DNA from: Aliamphritea ceti
GTDB lineage: Bacteria > Pseudomonadota > Gammaproteobacteria > Pseudomonadales > Balneatricaceae
Reading direction: 5' to 3'
Assembly: GCF_024347215.1 (NCBI RefSeq)
Contig: NZ_AP025282.1
Location: forward strand, 2,542,001 to 2,606,000
DNA: 64,000 bases
Of the stretch, positions 1 through 7,275 are shown in pieces. Every line of letters starts with the position of its first letter. Position 1 is the first letter of the stretch. Made by a program: the position numbers and the translations under genes. The notes under the pieces were generated by a model, which did not search any database, was not told the origin of the DNA, and saw nothing but the letters and a program-made list of their open reading frames with translations.

Positions 1-1812
1 ATGCTCAAAGTACTTTAAAAAATCTGTCTCCTGGTGAACGAAGCGTAATACGTCAGCAACGTTGATGGGTTTCATGCGATCAAAAAAAGGATTGTTTAGC
101 GCAGTTTTAGCACCGGAATACGGCAGCCGCCATTGGGTTTTACCCGAACGATTACGTAATATCACATTTCGATTGTCGCCTTCATCAATACGCTGGCAGA
201 CCCGCTGCAGCTTATCGCTCATCTCTTGTTCCATTGACTTGACCAGCTGGGCAGGATTGGTATTCATACTGTCTAACAGGGAGTCTTTGAGTAATTTGTC
301 TTTCTCTTCCCAAGGGATATCCCCAACCAGATCATCGTGTAATGCGCGATATTTGATGGCCGTGGGTATAAAAAGTTGACCATCCAGCTTATTTTGGGCT
401 ACTAAATACAGCATGATCTCGTAACGTTCAGAGACTACTTTGTTATCCGCATCGATCACATACAATTGATGTTTGGACAAAATTAATCGCCGGTCTGCAG
501 ACTCCAACTGCCCGGTATCTAACAACTCCTTTTGCATTCCATTTAGTTGTGCTGCTAATGCCTGCGTATTGTCTGACCCTTCAAACGTCAGACATAAAAA
601 GATGGGGCGTATCAACTGCCGAATCAGATCCTGATGTTGATCATAATATTCCCAAATATAATCATTTTTCGTGCGTTTTTGCTTTTTCAGATACAGGCAC
701 AGTGATTCTATTTCCCGTGCTCCAAGTAAGTTTTGTACCCGTTGTTTTATTTGTTTAAATGACACTTGATCATCAATGGTATCGTCAATAAAAAAATATA
801 GTAATTCGGCTGCTTTACTGATATTTGCTGCCGCACCTTCCCAGTCTTTATAGGCCATCTCCTTAGCATACGCTTTTGCCTTTTCACGCAATTTTCGAAC
901 ATGGTAGATAAAGCCATCGGCCAAACGCTCAATATTGATTTGTGCTCGTTCTTGAAGATAACAAAGTAAATAGAGTTGCTGGGTAGATCGATCGAAGCGT
1001 TTCAGTTTGGTAATGGAATAGTAATCGACCATCGTCGCATAGTGAAGCTGGTTCTGTTGCGATAGTGACAAAGCAGATACAACTTGATTTACTTCATTCA
1101 TCCAAGGCTGAATGAGCTTGTTGACGTTCAATTCTTTTCCCAATTCGGGGGCATTAAAACTTTTGGCTGCCTGCTTAAGTTCTTTAACCGTTAGCGTGCT
1201 TTCCCCATCGATTAAATCACCCAGATCAGAAGATAATTCATTCGATATGACTGTTGTTAATGTGTCAGAAAGCCGTTTGCGTTCCTGCTTAATTACCTGA
1301 CTGATAATCCGCTGAAGTACGGTATATTTCGGGATAGTTATATGATTTCGAGCCAGATACTCGGTGCAGGCATCAAATAAAAAGCGTGGATCAATCCAGG
1401 ATTTGGCAATCTGTTGTAAATAATATCTGAGAGGATCCTGATGTTGCTCTACTTCCCATACTTCAAAGTTCAACAGGCTAAGAATCTTGTCGTAGATGCG
1501 TGTTTTCTGCTTACTGCTAATACTGAAGCGAGGGACTTTAAATCTAGGGAAATATTCTTCAGCAATAAAGGCTAAGTCTTCCTTCAATTCCTTGTAAGCA
1601 GGATTGAGCTGTATGGGCTTGATCTTAAAGTAGCCCAGTAAAGCAATGGCATAGCATTTATGATTACGATTTCTGAAGGATTTAATAACATCCAGTTCTA
1701 GGTCATTCAGGGCAAAGCTGACACGTTTTTCTTCCAATGACAGGCTGGGAAGACAATATAAATCGTTTATTTCTGCTTCATGGAGTATCGTCAGGCGTTC
1801 TTTGTAAGACAT
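1..1812 (-). CDS. tnpA: Tn3-family transposase TnpA, N-terminal 604 residues (runs off the window edge)
   Basis: The minus-strand frame is open without a stop from an ATG at 1812 to base 1, so the C-terminal catalytic third lies outside the window. The translation starts MSYKERLTILHEAE and aligns along its whole length with the second Tn3 transposase of this window (40668-43688). Shared blocks are FALND near residue 33, LLGYFK near 58, YLLCYLQ near 290 and the block ending in YFEH at residue 604. That region is the DUF4158 N-terminal part of Tn3 TnpA. The two proteins are clearly diverged, so this is a different element and not a second copy. No DDE residues are visible because the gene is cut by the window, so activity cannot be judged. 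Confidence 0.9.
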   Translation of the reverse strand, partial: MSYKERLTILHEAEINDLYCLPSLSLEEKRVSFALNDLELDVIKSFRNRNHKCYAIALLGYFKIKPIQLNPAYKELKEDLAFIAEEYFPRFKVPRFSISSKQKTRIYDKILSLLNFEVWEVEQHQDPLRYYLQQIAKSWIDPRFLFDACTEYLARNHITIPKYTVLQRIISQVIKQERKRLSDTLTTVISNELSSDLGDLIDGESTLTVKELKQAAKSFNAPELGKELNVNKLIQPWMNEVNQVVSALSLSQQNQLHYATMVDYYSITKLKRFDRSTQQLYLLCYLQERAQINIERLADGFIYHVRKLREKAKAYAKEMAYKDWEGAAANISKAAELLYFFIDDTIDDQVSFKQIKQRVQNLLGAREIESLCLYLKKQKRTKNDYIWEYYDQHQDLIRQLIRPIFLCLTFEGSDNTQALAAQLNGMQKELLDTGQLESADRRLILSKHQLYVIDADNKVVSERYEIMLYLVAQNKLDGQLFIPTAIKYRALHDDLVGDIPWEEKDKLLKDSLLDSMNTNPAQLVKSMEQEMSDKLQRVCQRIDEGDNRNVILRNRSGKTQWRLPYSGAKTALNNPFFDRMKPINVADVLRFVHQETDFLKYFEH

Positions 1813-1830
1813 GGGCTTCTCGCAAACCCC
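1..1830 (-). mobile_element. Tn3-family element, one end (rest outside the window)
   Basis: Just upstream of the transposase start codon, read on the minus strand, the sequence is GGGGTTTGCGAGAAGCCC followed by ATG. The GGGG start at 1830 is the usual terminal signature of Tn3-family inverted repeats, so I place the element boundary at 1830. The other end is off the window, so neither the repeat nor a 5-bp target duplication can be confirmed. The start codon would then lie within the terminal repeat. Confidence 0.55.
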
Positions 1831-1879
1831 AAATACTACTATGAATTGAATTTTACAGCGATTTTGAAAATTAGGGCCC

Positions 1880-1912
1880 CGCTGTAGGCCTTATGATGTA
1901 AGGGCTACAGCG
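1880..1912. repeat. 14-bp inverted repeat (hairpin) before the ISL3 remnant
   Basis: CGCTGTAGGCCTTA (1880-1893) pairs with TAAGGGCTACAGCG (1899-1912) with one mismatch and a 5-nt loop. It lies between the Tn3 end and the transposase remnant. No T-run follows, so it is not a typical terminator; it may be an end structure of a lost element. Confidence 0.5.
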
Positions 1913-1923
1913 ATAAGTGTCAC

Positions 1924-2646
1924 TTCAGGACGGAATGTCCCCAGAACCCCAAGGTCGAGATCGTCAGCATGGACATGTGGAACCCCTACCGGGCAGCGGT
2001 CAAGGCTGTGCTGCCCCAGGCCCGTATCGTGGTCGATAAGTTCCATGTGGTGCGCATGGCCAACGATGCCCTAGAGAAAGTGCGCAAGGGCCTCAGAAAG
2101 GAGCTGAAACCGTCCCAGAGCCGGACTCTCAAGGGAGACCGGAAAATCCTGCTGAAACGCGCTCACGAAGTCTCAGACCGGGAGCGCCTCATCATGGAGA
2201 CCTGGACAGGCGCGTTCCCGCAACTGCTGGCCGCCTACGAGCACAAGGAGCGCTTCTACGGCATCTGGGACGCCACCACACGGCTCCAGGCAGAAGCCGC
2301 CCTGGACGAGTGGATAGCCACCATCCCGAAGGGCCAAAAGGAAGTCTGGAGCGATCTGGTCAGGGCAGTGGGAAACTGGCGCGAAGAGACCATGACCTAC
2401 TTCGAGACGGACATGCCCGTCACCAACGCTTACACGGAGTCCATCAACCGACTGGCCAAGGACAAGAACCGTGAAGGGCGCGGTTACTCCTTCGAGGTGA
2501 TGCGGGCACGAATGCTCTACACCACGAAGCACAAGAAGAAGGCACCGACTGCGAAGGTCTCTCCTTTCTACAAGAAAACCATCGGTTACGGACTGCCGGA
2601 CTTCGCAGAGGAACTCAACTACGGAGTCGATCTATCAACCATCTGA
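1924..2646 (+). pseudogene. ISL3-family transposase, C-terminal remnant
   Basis: The frame encodes the C-terminal part of an ISL3-family (DDE) transposase. Diagnostic blocks are VSMDMWNPYR at the start, VVDKFHVVRMANDAL, and MPVTNAYTESINRL with GRGYSFEVMRARMLY near the end. Homology is already readable upstream of the first ATG (1969), from about 1924, and a stop lies in frame at 1894, so the first half of the usual roughly 400-residue protein is missing. It is visibly richer in GC than the genes on both sides, which suggests a foreign origin. It cannot be functional because the first catalytic Asp region is lost. Confidence 0.85.
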
Positions 2647-2659
2647 GGGTGGTATCAGA

Positions 2660-2685
2660 TTGATGGGGTGAAGGTGCCCCATCAA
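2660..2685. repeat. Perfect 9-bp hairpin after the ISL3 remnant
   Basis: TTGATGGGG (2660-2668) and CCCCATCAA (2677-2685) form a perfect stem with an 8-nt loop, 14 bases after the transposase stop. There is no T-run, so this may be an element end or a weak terminator. Confidence 0.5.
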
Positions 2686-2753
2686 CCATTAAATCCGTAT
2701 ACCCTTTTATTGCCGTGACCAAGACAGCCTCCTGCTAGAGCACCCTCGGTCTT

Positions 2754-3536
2754 CTAATCTGTAAATGAAGCCCTTACTTGTCCTACACCATCAATTTTGA
2801 CTGTGATGTGCTCTCCAGCGGCTACCTCTACTAGAGGCGTTGGAGAACCCGGAATAACGATGCTACCAGCTGGCAGCACCTTACCTTGTACATTTAAAAA
2901 ATTAATCAGCCAGCGTAAGGATTTAAGCGGACCACCATCCATAATATCCCGAGCCTGTGCACCACAAACTAGTTGATCATTCCTATAGACCTGAAACAGC
3001 TCCCGATCAAACCTTAGCCCCTCAGGGCTAACTTTATCCTCACCGATTACCAAACCAGCCCAGATTCCTCCACTACAGATAAGCTCCTGCGAACTGGGAG
3101 GCATGTGCCAGAATTTAAAATTATGGATTTCGATACCGCAACTGACCCAGTCGATCGCATTGATGATCGTTTCATAATCAAGATCTTGACCGCTGATTTC
3201 GTGTTTAAATTTAATCACCAATTCAGGTTCTATAGCGCAGTTAACATATCGGCTATGAGAGAGTGTCGTTCCGCTGGGATAAATGTAAGGTGAGAACATT
3301 CTTCCGCTGATAGGCTCTGTCAGTCCAAATTGCTGCCGGATAGGGTCACTCGTGCAACCTACTTTATATCCAACTACTGATTCACTTTTCTTTTCATGTT
3401 GCGCAACAATCAGGTCCTGTACTTCATAAGCTTCTTGAATGCTTAGGCATTTCAACTCGCTGCATAGCTCGCCGGGCCATTTTTTCTCATAAAAAGCGAG
3501 AGTAAATTTTTCTGCAATTTGTGTTTTGGAAGCCAT
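2754..3536 (-). CDS. 2-keto-4-pentenoate hydratase-like protein (fumarylacetoacetate hydrolase superfamily)
   Basis: The protein has 260 residues from the ATG at 3536, chosen because AAGGGA lies 6 bases upstream; a longer frame reaches 3575 but lacks such a site. It has the family marks GYKVG (residues 57-61), EPELVIKF (103-110, with the E-x-E metal ligands) and GIEIHNF (134-140). The family (MhpD, DmpE, HpaH) hydrates 2-hydroxy-dienoates, or decarboxylates oxalocrotonate, in meta-cleavage of aromatic compounds. The substrate cannot be read from the sequence, and no other meta-cleavage genes are nearby. It is transcribed away from the TetR gene, with two palindromes between them, so TetR control is likely. 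Confidence 0.8.
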   Translation of the reverse strand: MASKTQIAEKFTLAFYEKKWPGELCSELKCLSIQEAYEVQDLIVAQHEKKSESVVGYKVGCTSDPIRQQFGLTEPISGRMFSPYIYPSGTTLSHSRYVNCAIEPELVIKFKHEISGQDLDYETIINAIDWVSCGIEIHNFKFWHMPPSSQELICSGGIWAGLVIGEDKVSPEGLRFDRELFQVYRNDQLVCGAQARDIMDGGPLKSLRWLINFLNVQGKVLPAGSIVIPGSPTPLVEVAAGEHITVKIDGVGQVRASFTD

Positions 3537-3605
3537 GTTGTCCCTTGTGTGATAGCTAATTATTGGAGGGATCATAAGCCCCGTGTTTTTAATAGTAACT
3601 AGTCA

Positions 3606-3643
3606 TGAACGGTCGTTCAAGCTAAGATTGAACAATTGTTCAA
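3606..3643. promoter_or_regulatory. Two probable TetR operators
   Basis: The 119-bp divergent gap holds TGAACGGTCGTTCA (3606-3619; 6-bp arms) and the perfect 16-bp palindrome TTGAACAATTGTTCAA (3628-3643). Both have the half-site TGAAC/GTTCA and their centres are about 23 bp apart. The downstream one ends 11 bases before the TetR ATG. That is the arrangement expected for an autoregulating TetR repressor that also controls the divergent hydratase gene. Confidence 0.7.
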
Positions 3644-3654
3644 GAGGATTATTC

Positions 3655-4233
3655 ATGTCAACTGCAAAGCACGATCGCCAAGATGCAATTCAAAAGGCAA
3701 CGGACCTGTTCTGGGAAAAGGGTTTTCATGCCACGTCTATGCGTAACATTCAGCAAGCCATGGATATGCGCCCGGGCAGCATCTACGCGAGCTTTGGGAG
3801 TAAAGAGGGGCTATTCCAAGAAAGCCTTCAGCATTACGCAGACTCTAGCAAGGCTCGGCTTAAGGCCTGTGTCCAAGAGGCTTCGTCACCTTTGGAGGGA
3901 TTGAAGTTATTTATCCGAGATGCGGTGGTCGGCTGCCGAGATAAAGCCCCTAGCGGTATCTGTATGCTGGTAAAAACGATTTCGGAACTGACTGGTGAAA
4001 ATGAAGATCTTCTAGAGCAGGCTAAAGGTCTTTTCAAAGAGATGGAGCAAGCTTTTATGGAAGTTTTGATCGAGGCTCAGGAACAGGGAGAAATTGATTC
4101 CAGCAAAGCCCCGTATCGTTTAGCTCGAACAATCCAGGTTCAGTTGATGGGCCTGCGAGTGTACGGCCGTGCCAATGACGGTGATGAGGCAATTAACGAG
4201 TTGATTGATGATATCTTCGATCATTTAACCTGA
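3655..4233 (+). CDS. TetR/AcrR-family transcriptional regulator
   Basis: The protein has 192 residues. I use the ATG at 3655, preceded by AAGAGGATT; the upstream extension of the frame runs through the operator palindromes. The N-terminal helix-turn-helix is clear: AIQKATDLFWEKGFHATSM and then a recognition helix in RPGSIYASFGSKEGLF, near residues 40-55. The C-terminal ligand-binding part (GICMLVKTISEL and onward) resembles the TetR_C group often seen next to small reductases and hydrolases. Its likely targets are its own promoter and the divergent hydratase gene. Confidence 0.88.
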   Translation: MSTAKHDRQDAIQKATDLFWEKGFHATSMRNIQQAMDMRPGSIYASFGSKEGLFQESLQHYADSSKARLKACVQEASSPLEGLKLFIRDAVVGCRDKAPSGICMLVKTISELTGENEDLLEQAKGLFKEMEQAFMEVLIEAQEQGEIDSSKAPYRLARTIQVQLMGLRVYGRANDGDEAINELIDDIFDHLT

Positions 4234-4293
4234 CTCGCATAGGTACGCACAGTTGTATTTCTTAGACTCAAGCATGACCGGTTTGTGTTCAGT

Positions 4294-4506
4294 CTAGGGA
4301 ACCTGCGAATAAGTCCTTGCGAGCTTCTGGCTTTCAGCTTGGTTCGCAATCAAGGCGTGGCTTTGCCGCAATGTCTAGACCTTGCAAAAAGTCACAACAC
4401 GGAGTGCGGGCCAAGCTGAAAGCCCCGTAGGGCAAGGCCTGCGCCTATAATCTGGCTGTTTCAGGCGCTTGCAGAAGCCGCAGAGACTTGTTCGCAGGTT
4501 CCCTAG
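4294..4506. mobile_element. 213-bp MITE-like element
   Basis: Terminal inverted repeats of 22 bp at 4294-4315 (starting CTAGGGAACCTGCGAA) and 4485-4506 match with a single difference. A second inner pair, GGCTTTCAGCTTGG (4329-4342) and CCAAGCTGAAAGCC (4411-4424), makes the element foldable. It has no coding capacity. The CTAG at each outer end could be a 4-bp target duplication. With the hairpin that follows, it fills the 318-bp gap between the TetR and hydrolase genes. I do not recognise the parent insertion sequence. Confidence 0.7.
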
Positions 4507-4539
4507 TATTAGCCGTACCATTAGTTCCGGCTAATACTA
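4504..4539. repeat. Perfect 12-bp hairpin at the MITE edge
   Basis: TAGTATTAGCCG (4504-4515) pairs perfectly with CGGCTAATACTA (4528-4539) around a 12-nt loop. It lies just past the 3' end of the minus-strand hydrolase gene and may help stop its transcript, although no T-run is present. Its first three bases overlap the MITE end. Confidence 0.5.
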
Positions 4540-4551
4540 CATAAGAACATA

Positions 4552-5427
4552 TTATTTGAAGAAAAGAAGTAATTCATCGATCAGGGCTGAAGGGGCTTCT
4601 TCAGGTAGGAAATGGCCGCAATCTAAAGCCTTTCCTTCCACATGTTTTGCTCGTTCTTGCCATGTTTGAAGAACATTGTAATTCCGGTTTACGAATCCCT
4701 TAGAACCCCACAACACTAATAAGGGACATTCTATTTTTTTATTCGAATCTTCTTCATCATGAGTTAAATCAATAGTCGCAGCGGCTCGATAGTCTTCACA
4801 TGAAGCATGTATAGTTTGAGGCATACTAAAGCAACGGATATATTCAGCTACTGCCTCATCTGAGAACGTTGCATCTGGGGCACTCCAGCGTTTAAGTTTT
4901 TCAGTAAGATAATAAGCAGGGTCTGCATTTATCATTCGCTCCGGTAAACCGTCGGGTTGAATCAGAAAGAACCAATGATAATACCCTGTAGCAAAGCTTT
5001 GATCGGTTGTATTGAACATATGATGAGTGGGAGCAATATCCATAACACATGCTTTTTTTATCCTGTCTGGATAGTCCAGTGCCATTCGATGTGTCACTCT
5101 AGCCCCTCTATCATGGCCAGCTACAAAAAATTGGTCATATCCTAGGGCGTCCATAACTTCAATCATATCTTGCGCCATTACTCGCTTTGAATAAGGAGAG
5201 TGGTCAGAGGTACTTTCGGGTTTGGAGCTATCTCCATATCCTCTTAAATCGGGACAGATAACGTGGAAATTGTCGGTTAGGCTAGGGGCTACTTGATGCC
5301 AAATTGCATGTGTTTGTGGGTAACCGTGTAGTAATAATAATGGATAGCCTGAACCTCCATGAACTAAATTTATTTCTGCACCATTAGTTTTTATTTGTGT
5401 ATTGTTAAAATTATTACCGAAATCCAT
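4552..5427 (-). CDS. Alpha/beta hydrolase, fluoroacetate dehalogenase-like
   Basis: The 291-residue protein is full length for haloacetate dehalogenases, and AGAGG precedes the ATG. The active site reads as in fluoroacetate dehalogenases: oxyanion motif HGYPQ (34-38), nucleophile Asp106 in GHDRG, carboxylate-binding Arg107 and Arg110, acid Asp130 in MDIAPT, halide-pocket His151-Trp152 in YYHWFF, Tyr213 in CEDYRA, and catalytic His272 in CGHFLPEE. An Asp nucleophile with a His-Trp-Tyr pocket is typical of enzymes that split C-F or C-Cl bonds of haloacetates. Epoxide hydrolases share the fold but differ in this pocket. It has no signal peptide, so it should be cytoplasmic. A broken TRAP-transporter gene lies just upstream, so a former uptake-degradation unit is possible. 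Confidence 0.82.
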   Translation of the reverse strand: MDFGNNFNNTQIKTNGAEINLVHGGSGYPLLLLHGYPQTHAIWHQVAPSLTDNFHVICPDLRGYGDSSKPESTSDHSPYSKRVMAQDMIEVMDALGYDQFFVAGHDRGARVTHRMALDYPDRIKKACVMDIAPTHHMFNTTDQSFATGYYHWFFLIQPDGLPERMINADPAYYLTEKLKRWSAPDATFSDEAVAEYIRCFSMPQTIHASCEDYRAAATIDLTHDEEDSNKKIECPLLVLWGSKGFVNRNYNVLQTWQERAKHVEGKALDCGHFLPEEAPSALIDELLLFFK

Positions 5428-5569
5428 TTGATAAACCTCTTTATGTCATTTATCGCAAGGCAGCCATTTTTAATGGTAGGCTGGGCAATGTTGGGATGTA
5501 AAGTTCAATATATCTGATTAGGGATTTTTCGTGTATTGAAGATATAGGCTAGTTAAAGCTATTCATACT

Positions 5570-5806
5570 CTAAATGATATGAAGTCGAAGAAGGCTCGGG
5601 GATTCTTGTATTTTAATGGTGCCGTTACTGAGTTTATTTAGGCGCTCAGATACTGTAACAATAGGCGAACCTAATACGGGTAGATTGGTTGAGAAAGCAA
5701 TAGGTGTTTTAAGTAAAACCTTATCTTCAGCCATAGCTACATTAGCCACAGAAATAGACGCTGCTAACGAAGTTGTACCGATGATCGCACGGTGCATGAT
5801 TTTCAT
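5570..5806 (-). pseudogene. TRAP transporter substrate-binding protein (DctP family), N-terminal fragment
   Basis: A good ribosome site (GAGGG) and an intact signal peptide (cleavage after VANVAMA) are followed by a mature start like that of DctP proteins (NLPVLGSPIVTVSERLNKLSNGTIKIQ). The frame stops after 78 residues where the family runs to about 330. No continuation is visible in 5428-5569, and no DctQ or DctM gene follows, so this is a remnant left by a deletion. Confidence 0.7.
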
Positions 5807-5852
5807 AGTAAATCCCTCGTTTTTTATTTGTTTGAGGTGGAGTGAATTAGGT

Positions 5853-7136
5853 TTAAATAAACTGCTTACCTGGATAGGGGGCTTGTTTGCCCAGTTCAGC
5901 TTCTATTCGAAGTAACTGGTTGTATTTGGCAACCCTGTCAGAACGGCAAAGTGATCCCGTTTTGATTTGTCCTGCTGAGGTACCTACAGCTAAATCGGCA
6001 ATAGTGGTGTCTTCTGTTTCACCTGAACGATGGGAAATAATCACACCATAGCCAGCAGATTTAGCGAGTTGGATCGCATCTAGTGTTTCGCTTAAAGTGC
6101 CGATTTGATTGAACTTGATGAGAATGGCGTTACCAACATTACAGCTAATGCCTTTCTGTAAAATTTGACTGTTAGTGACAAATAAATCGTCACCAACCAG
6201 CTGTTGATGATCACCAATTTGTTTCGTGAGATGAGACCAACCCTCCCAATCAGACTCGTCCATTCCATCTTCTATTGACCGAATGGGGTACTGTTGGCAG
6301 AGGTTGTCCAGATAATTTGCGAAGTGCTCTGAATCAAAGGATCTACCTTCGCCTTTGAGGTGATATTCACCCTCCGAGAATAACTCAGAAGCTGCACAAT
6401 CTAACGCCAGAGTTACGTCCTCACCCAATTTGTAGCCTGCATTAGCGATGGCTACTGAGATGATGTCCAATGCCTGAGCGTTACTTTCTAGACTCGGTGC
6501 AAATCCTCCTTCATCTCCAACAGCAGTGTTTAAACCTTTCTCATGTAATACTTTTTTAAGATGGTGGAAAATTTCCACACCGCACCGGAGGGCTTCACTG
6601 AAACTGTCAAAGTTGAGCGGCTGAACCATAAATTCTTGAATATCAATATTGTTATCAGCATGTTCTCCACCATTGAGGATATTCATCATTGGAACGGGCA
6701 TACTGTATTGTCCTGAAGTGCCGTTAAGTTTGGCGATGTATGCATATAGAGGGAGTTGCTTCTCTAATGCTGCCGCTTTAGCAACGGCCAATGAGCAAGC
6801 AAGAGTCGCGTTAGCGCCTAACAAAGCCTTATTTTCAGTGCCATCAAGAGCGATAAGTTTTTGATCAATGACTGCCTGATCAAAAGCATCCATGCCTATC
6901 AAAGCATGGTTAATGACATCGTTAATATTGCTAACCGCTTTTAAAACCCCTTTACCCAAATAGCGAGCTGGCTCCTTATCACGAAGTTCAAGCGCTTCAC
7001 GAGAGCCTGTTGATGCTCCTGATGGAGCACATGCAATAGCTTTGATCCCAGAGGCTAGTTCAACTTCGGCTTCGACAGTAGGGTTACCACGAGAGTCTAA
7101 AATTTCTCGGCCTATAATTCGTTTAATCGTGCTCAT
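5853..7136 (-). CDS. eno: Enolase
   Basis: Enolase interconverts 2-phosphoglycerate and phosphoenolpyruvate in the cytoplasm. The 427-residue protein is full length and has the expected blocks: REILDSRGNPTVEAEV at the start, PSGASTGSREALELRD, NGGEHADNNIDIQEFM, GDEGGFAPS, the Mg-binding IEDGMDE and VGDDLF, catalytic Lys in ILIKFNQIGT, SHRSGETEDT, and QIKTGSLCRSDR near the C-terminus. IKFNQ instead of the common IKVNQ, with other drift, suggests a divergent, perhaps accessory, copy; the housekeeping gene usually sits beside pyrG. Its start codon overlaps the stop of the 44-codon gene upstream, so it is cotranscribed with that gene and pyk. Next to a locus that uses phosphoenolpyruvate (PseI, Kdo), it may supply precursor. 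Confidence 0.95.
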   Translation of the reverse strand: MSTIKRIIGREILDSRGNPTVEAEVELASGIKAIACAPSGASTGSREALELRDKEPARYLGKGVLKAVSNINDVINHALIGMDAFDQAVIDQKLIALDGTENKALLGANATLACSLAVAKAAALEKQLPLYAYIAKLNGTSGQYSMPVPMMNILNGGEHADNNIDIQEFMVQPLNFDSFSEALRCGVEIFHHLKKVLHEKGLNTAVGDEGGFAPSLESNAQALDIISVAIANAGYKLGEDVTLALDCAASELFSEGEYHLKGEGRSFDSEHFANYLDNLCQQYPIRSIEDGMDESDWEGWSHLTKQIGDHQQLVGDDLFVTNSQILQKGISCNVGNAILIKFNQIGTLSETLDAIQLAKSAGYGVIISHRSGETEDTTIADLAVGTSAGQIKTGSLCRSDRVAKYNQLLRIEAELGKQAPYPGKQFI

Positions 7137-7257
7137 GATCTTTTAGCTCGCTTGGTTTTGGTTGAGGTAATATCATTTCTTTTTGCTCGGCGACTTCTTC
7201 GCGAAAATCAAAGTCTCTTGGCCAATGCTCTTCTTTGGTGTGAACTGTTTTTTTCAT
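7123..7257 (-). CDS. Small unknown protein, 44 residues, between pyk and eno
   Basis: A minus-strand frame from the ATG at 7257 gives MKKTVHTKEEHWPRDFDFRE and ends in KPSELKDHEHD. It starts 18 bases after the pyruvate kinase stop (AGGT in the leader), and its TAA lies inside the first five codons of eno, so it fills the gap exactly as a translationally coupled gene would. The protein is highly charged, with a Lys/Glu/Asp-rich composition and no membrane segment. I do not recognise a family. The tight fit supports a real gene, but the short length leaves doubt. Confidence 0.5.
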   Translation of the reverse strand: MKKTVHTKEEHWPRDFDFREEVAEQKEMILPQPKPSELKDHEHD

Positions 7258-7275
7258 TGTTTTGATACCTGAGAA

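Noticed and set aside
2173..2532. Minus-strand frame of 119 codons
   Set aside because: Antisense to the GC-rich ISL3 transposase remnant, where open frames are expected by chance.
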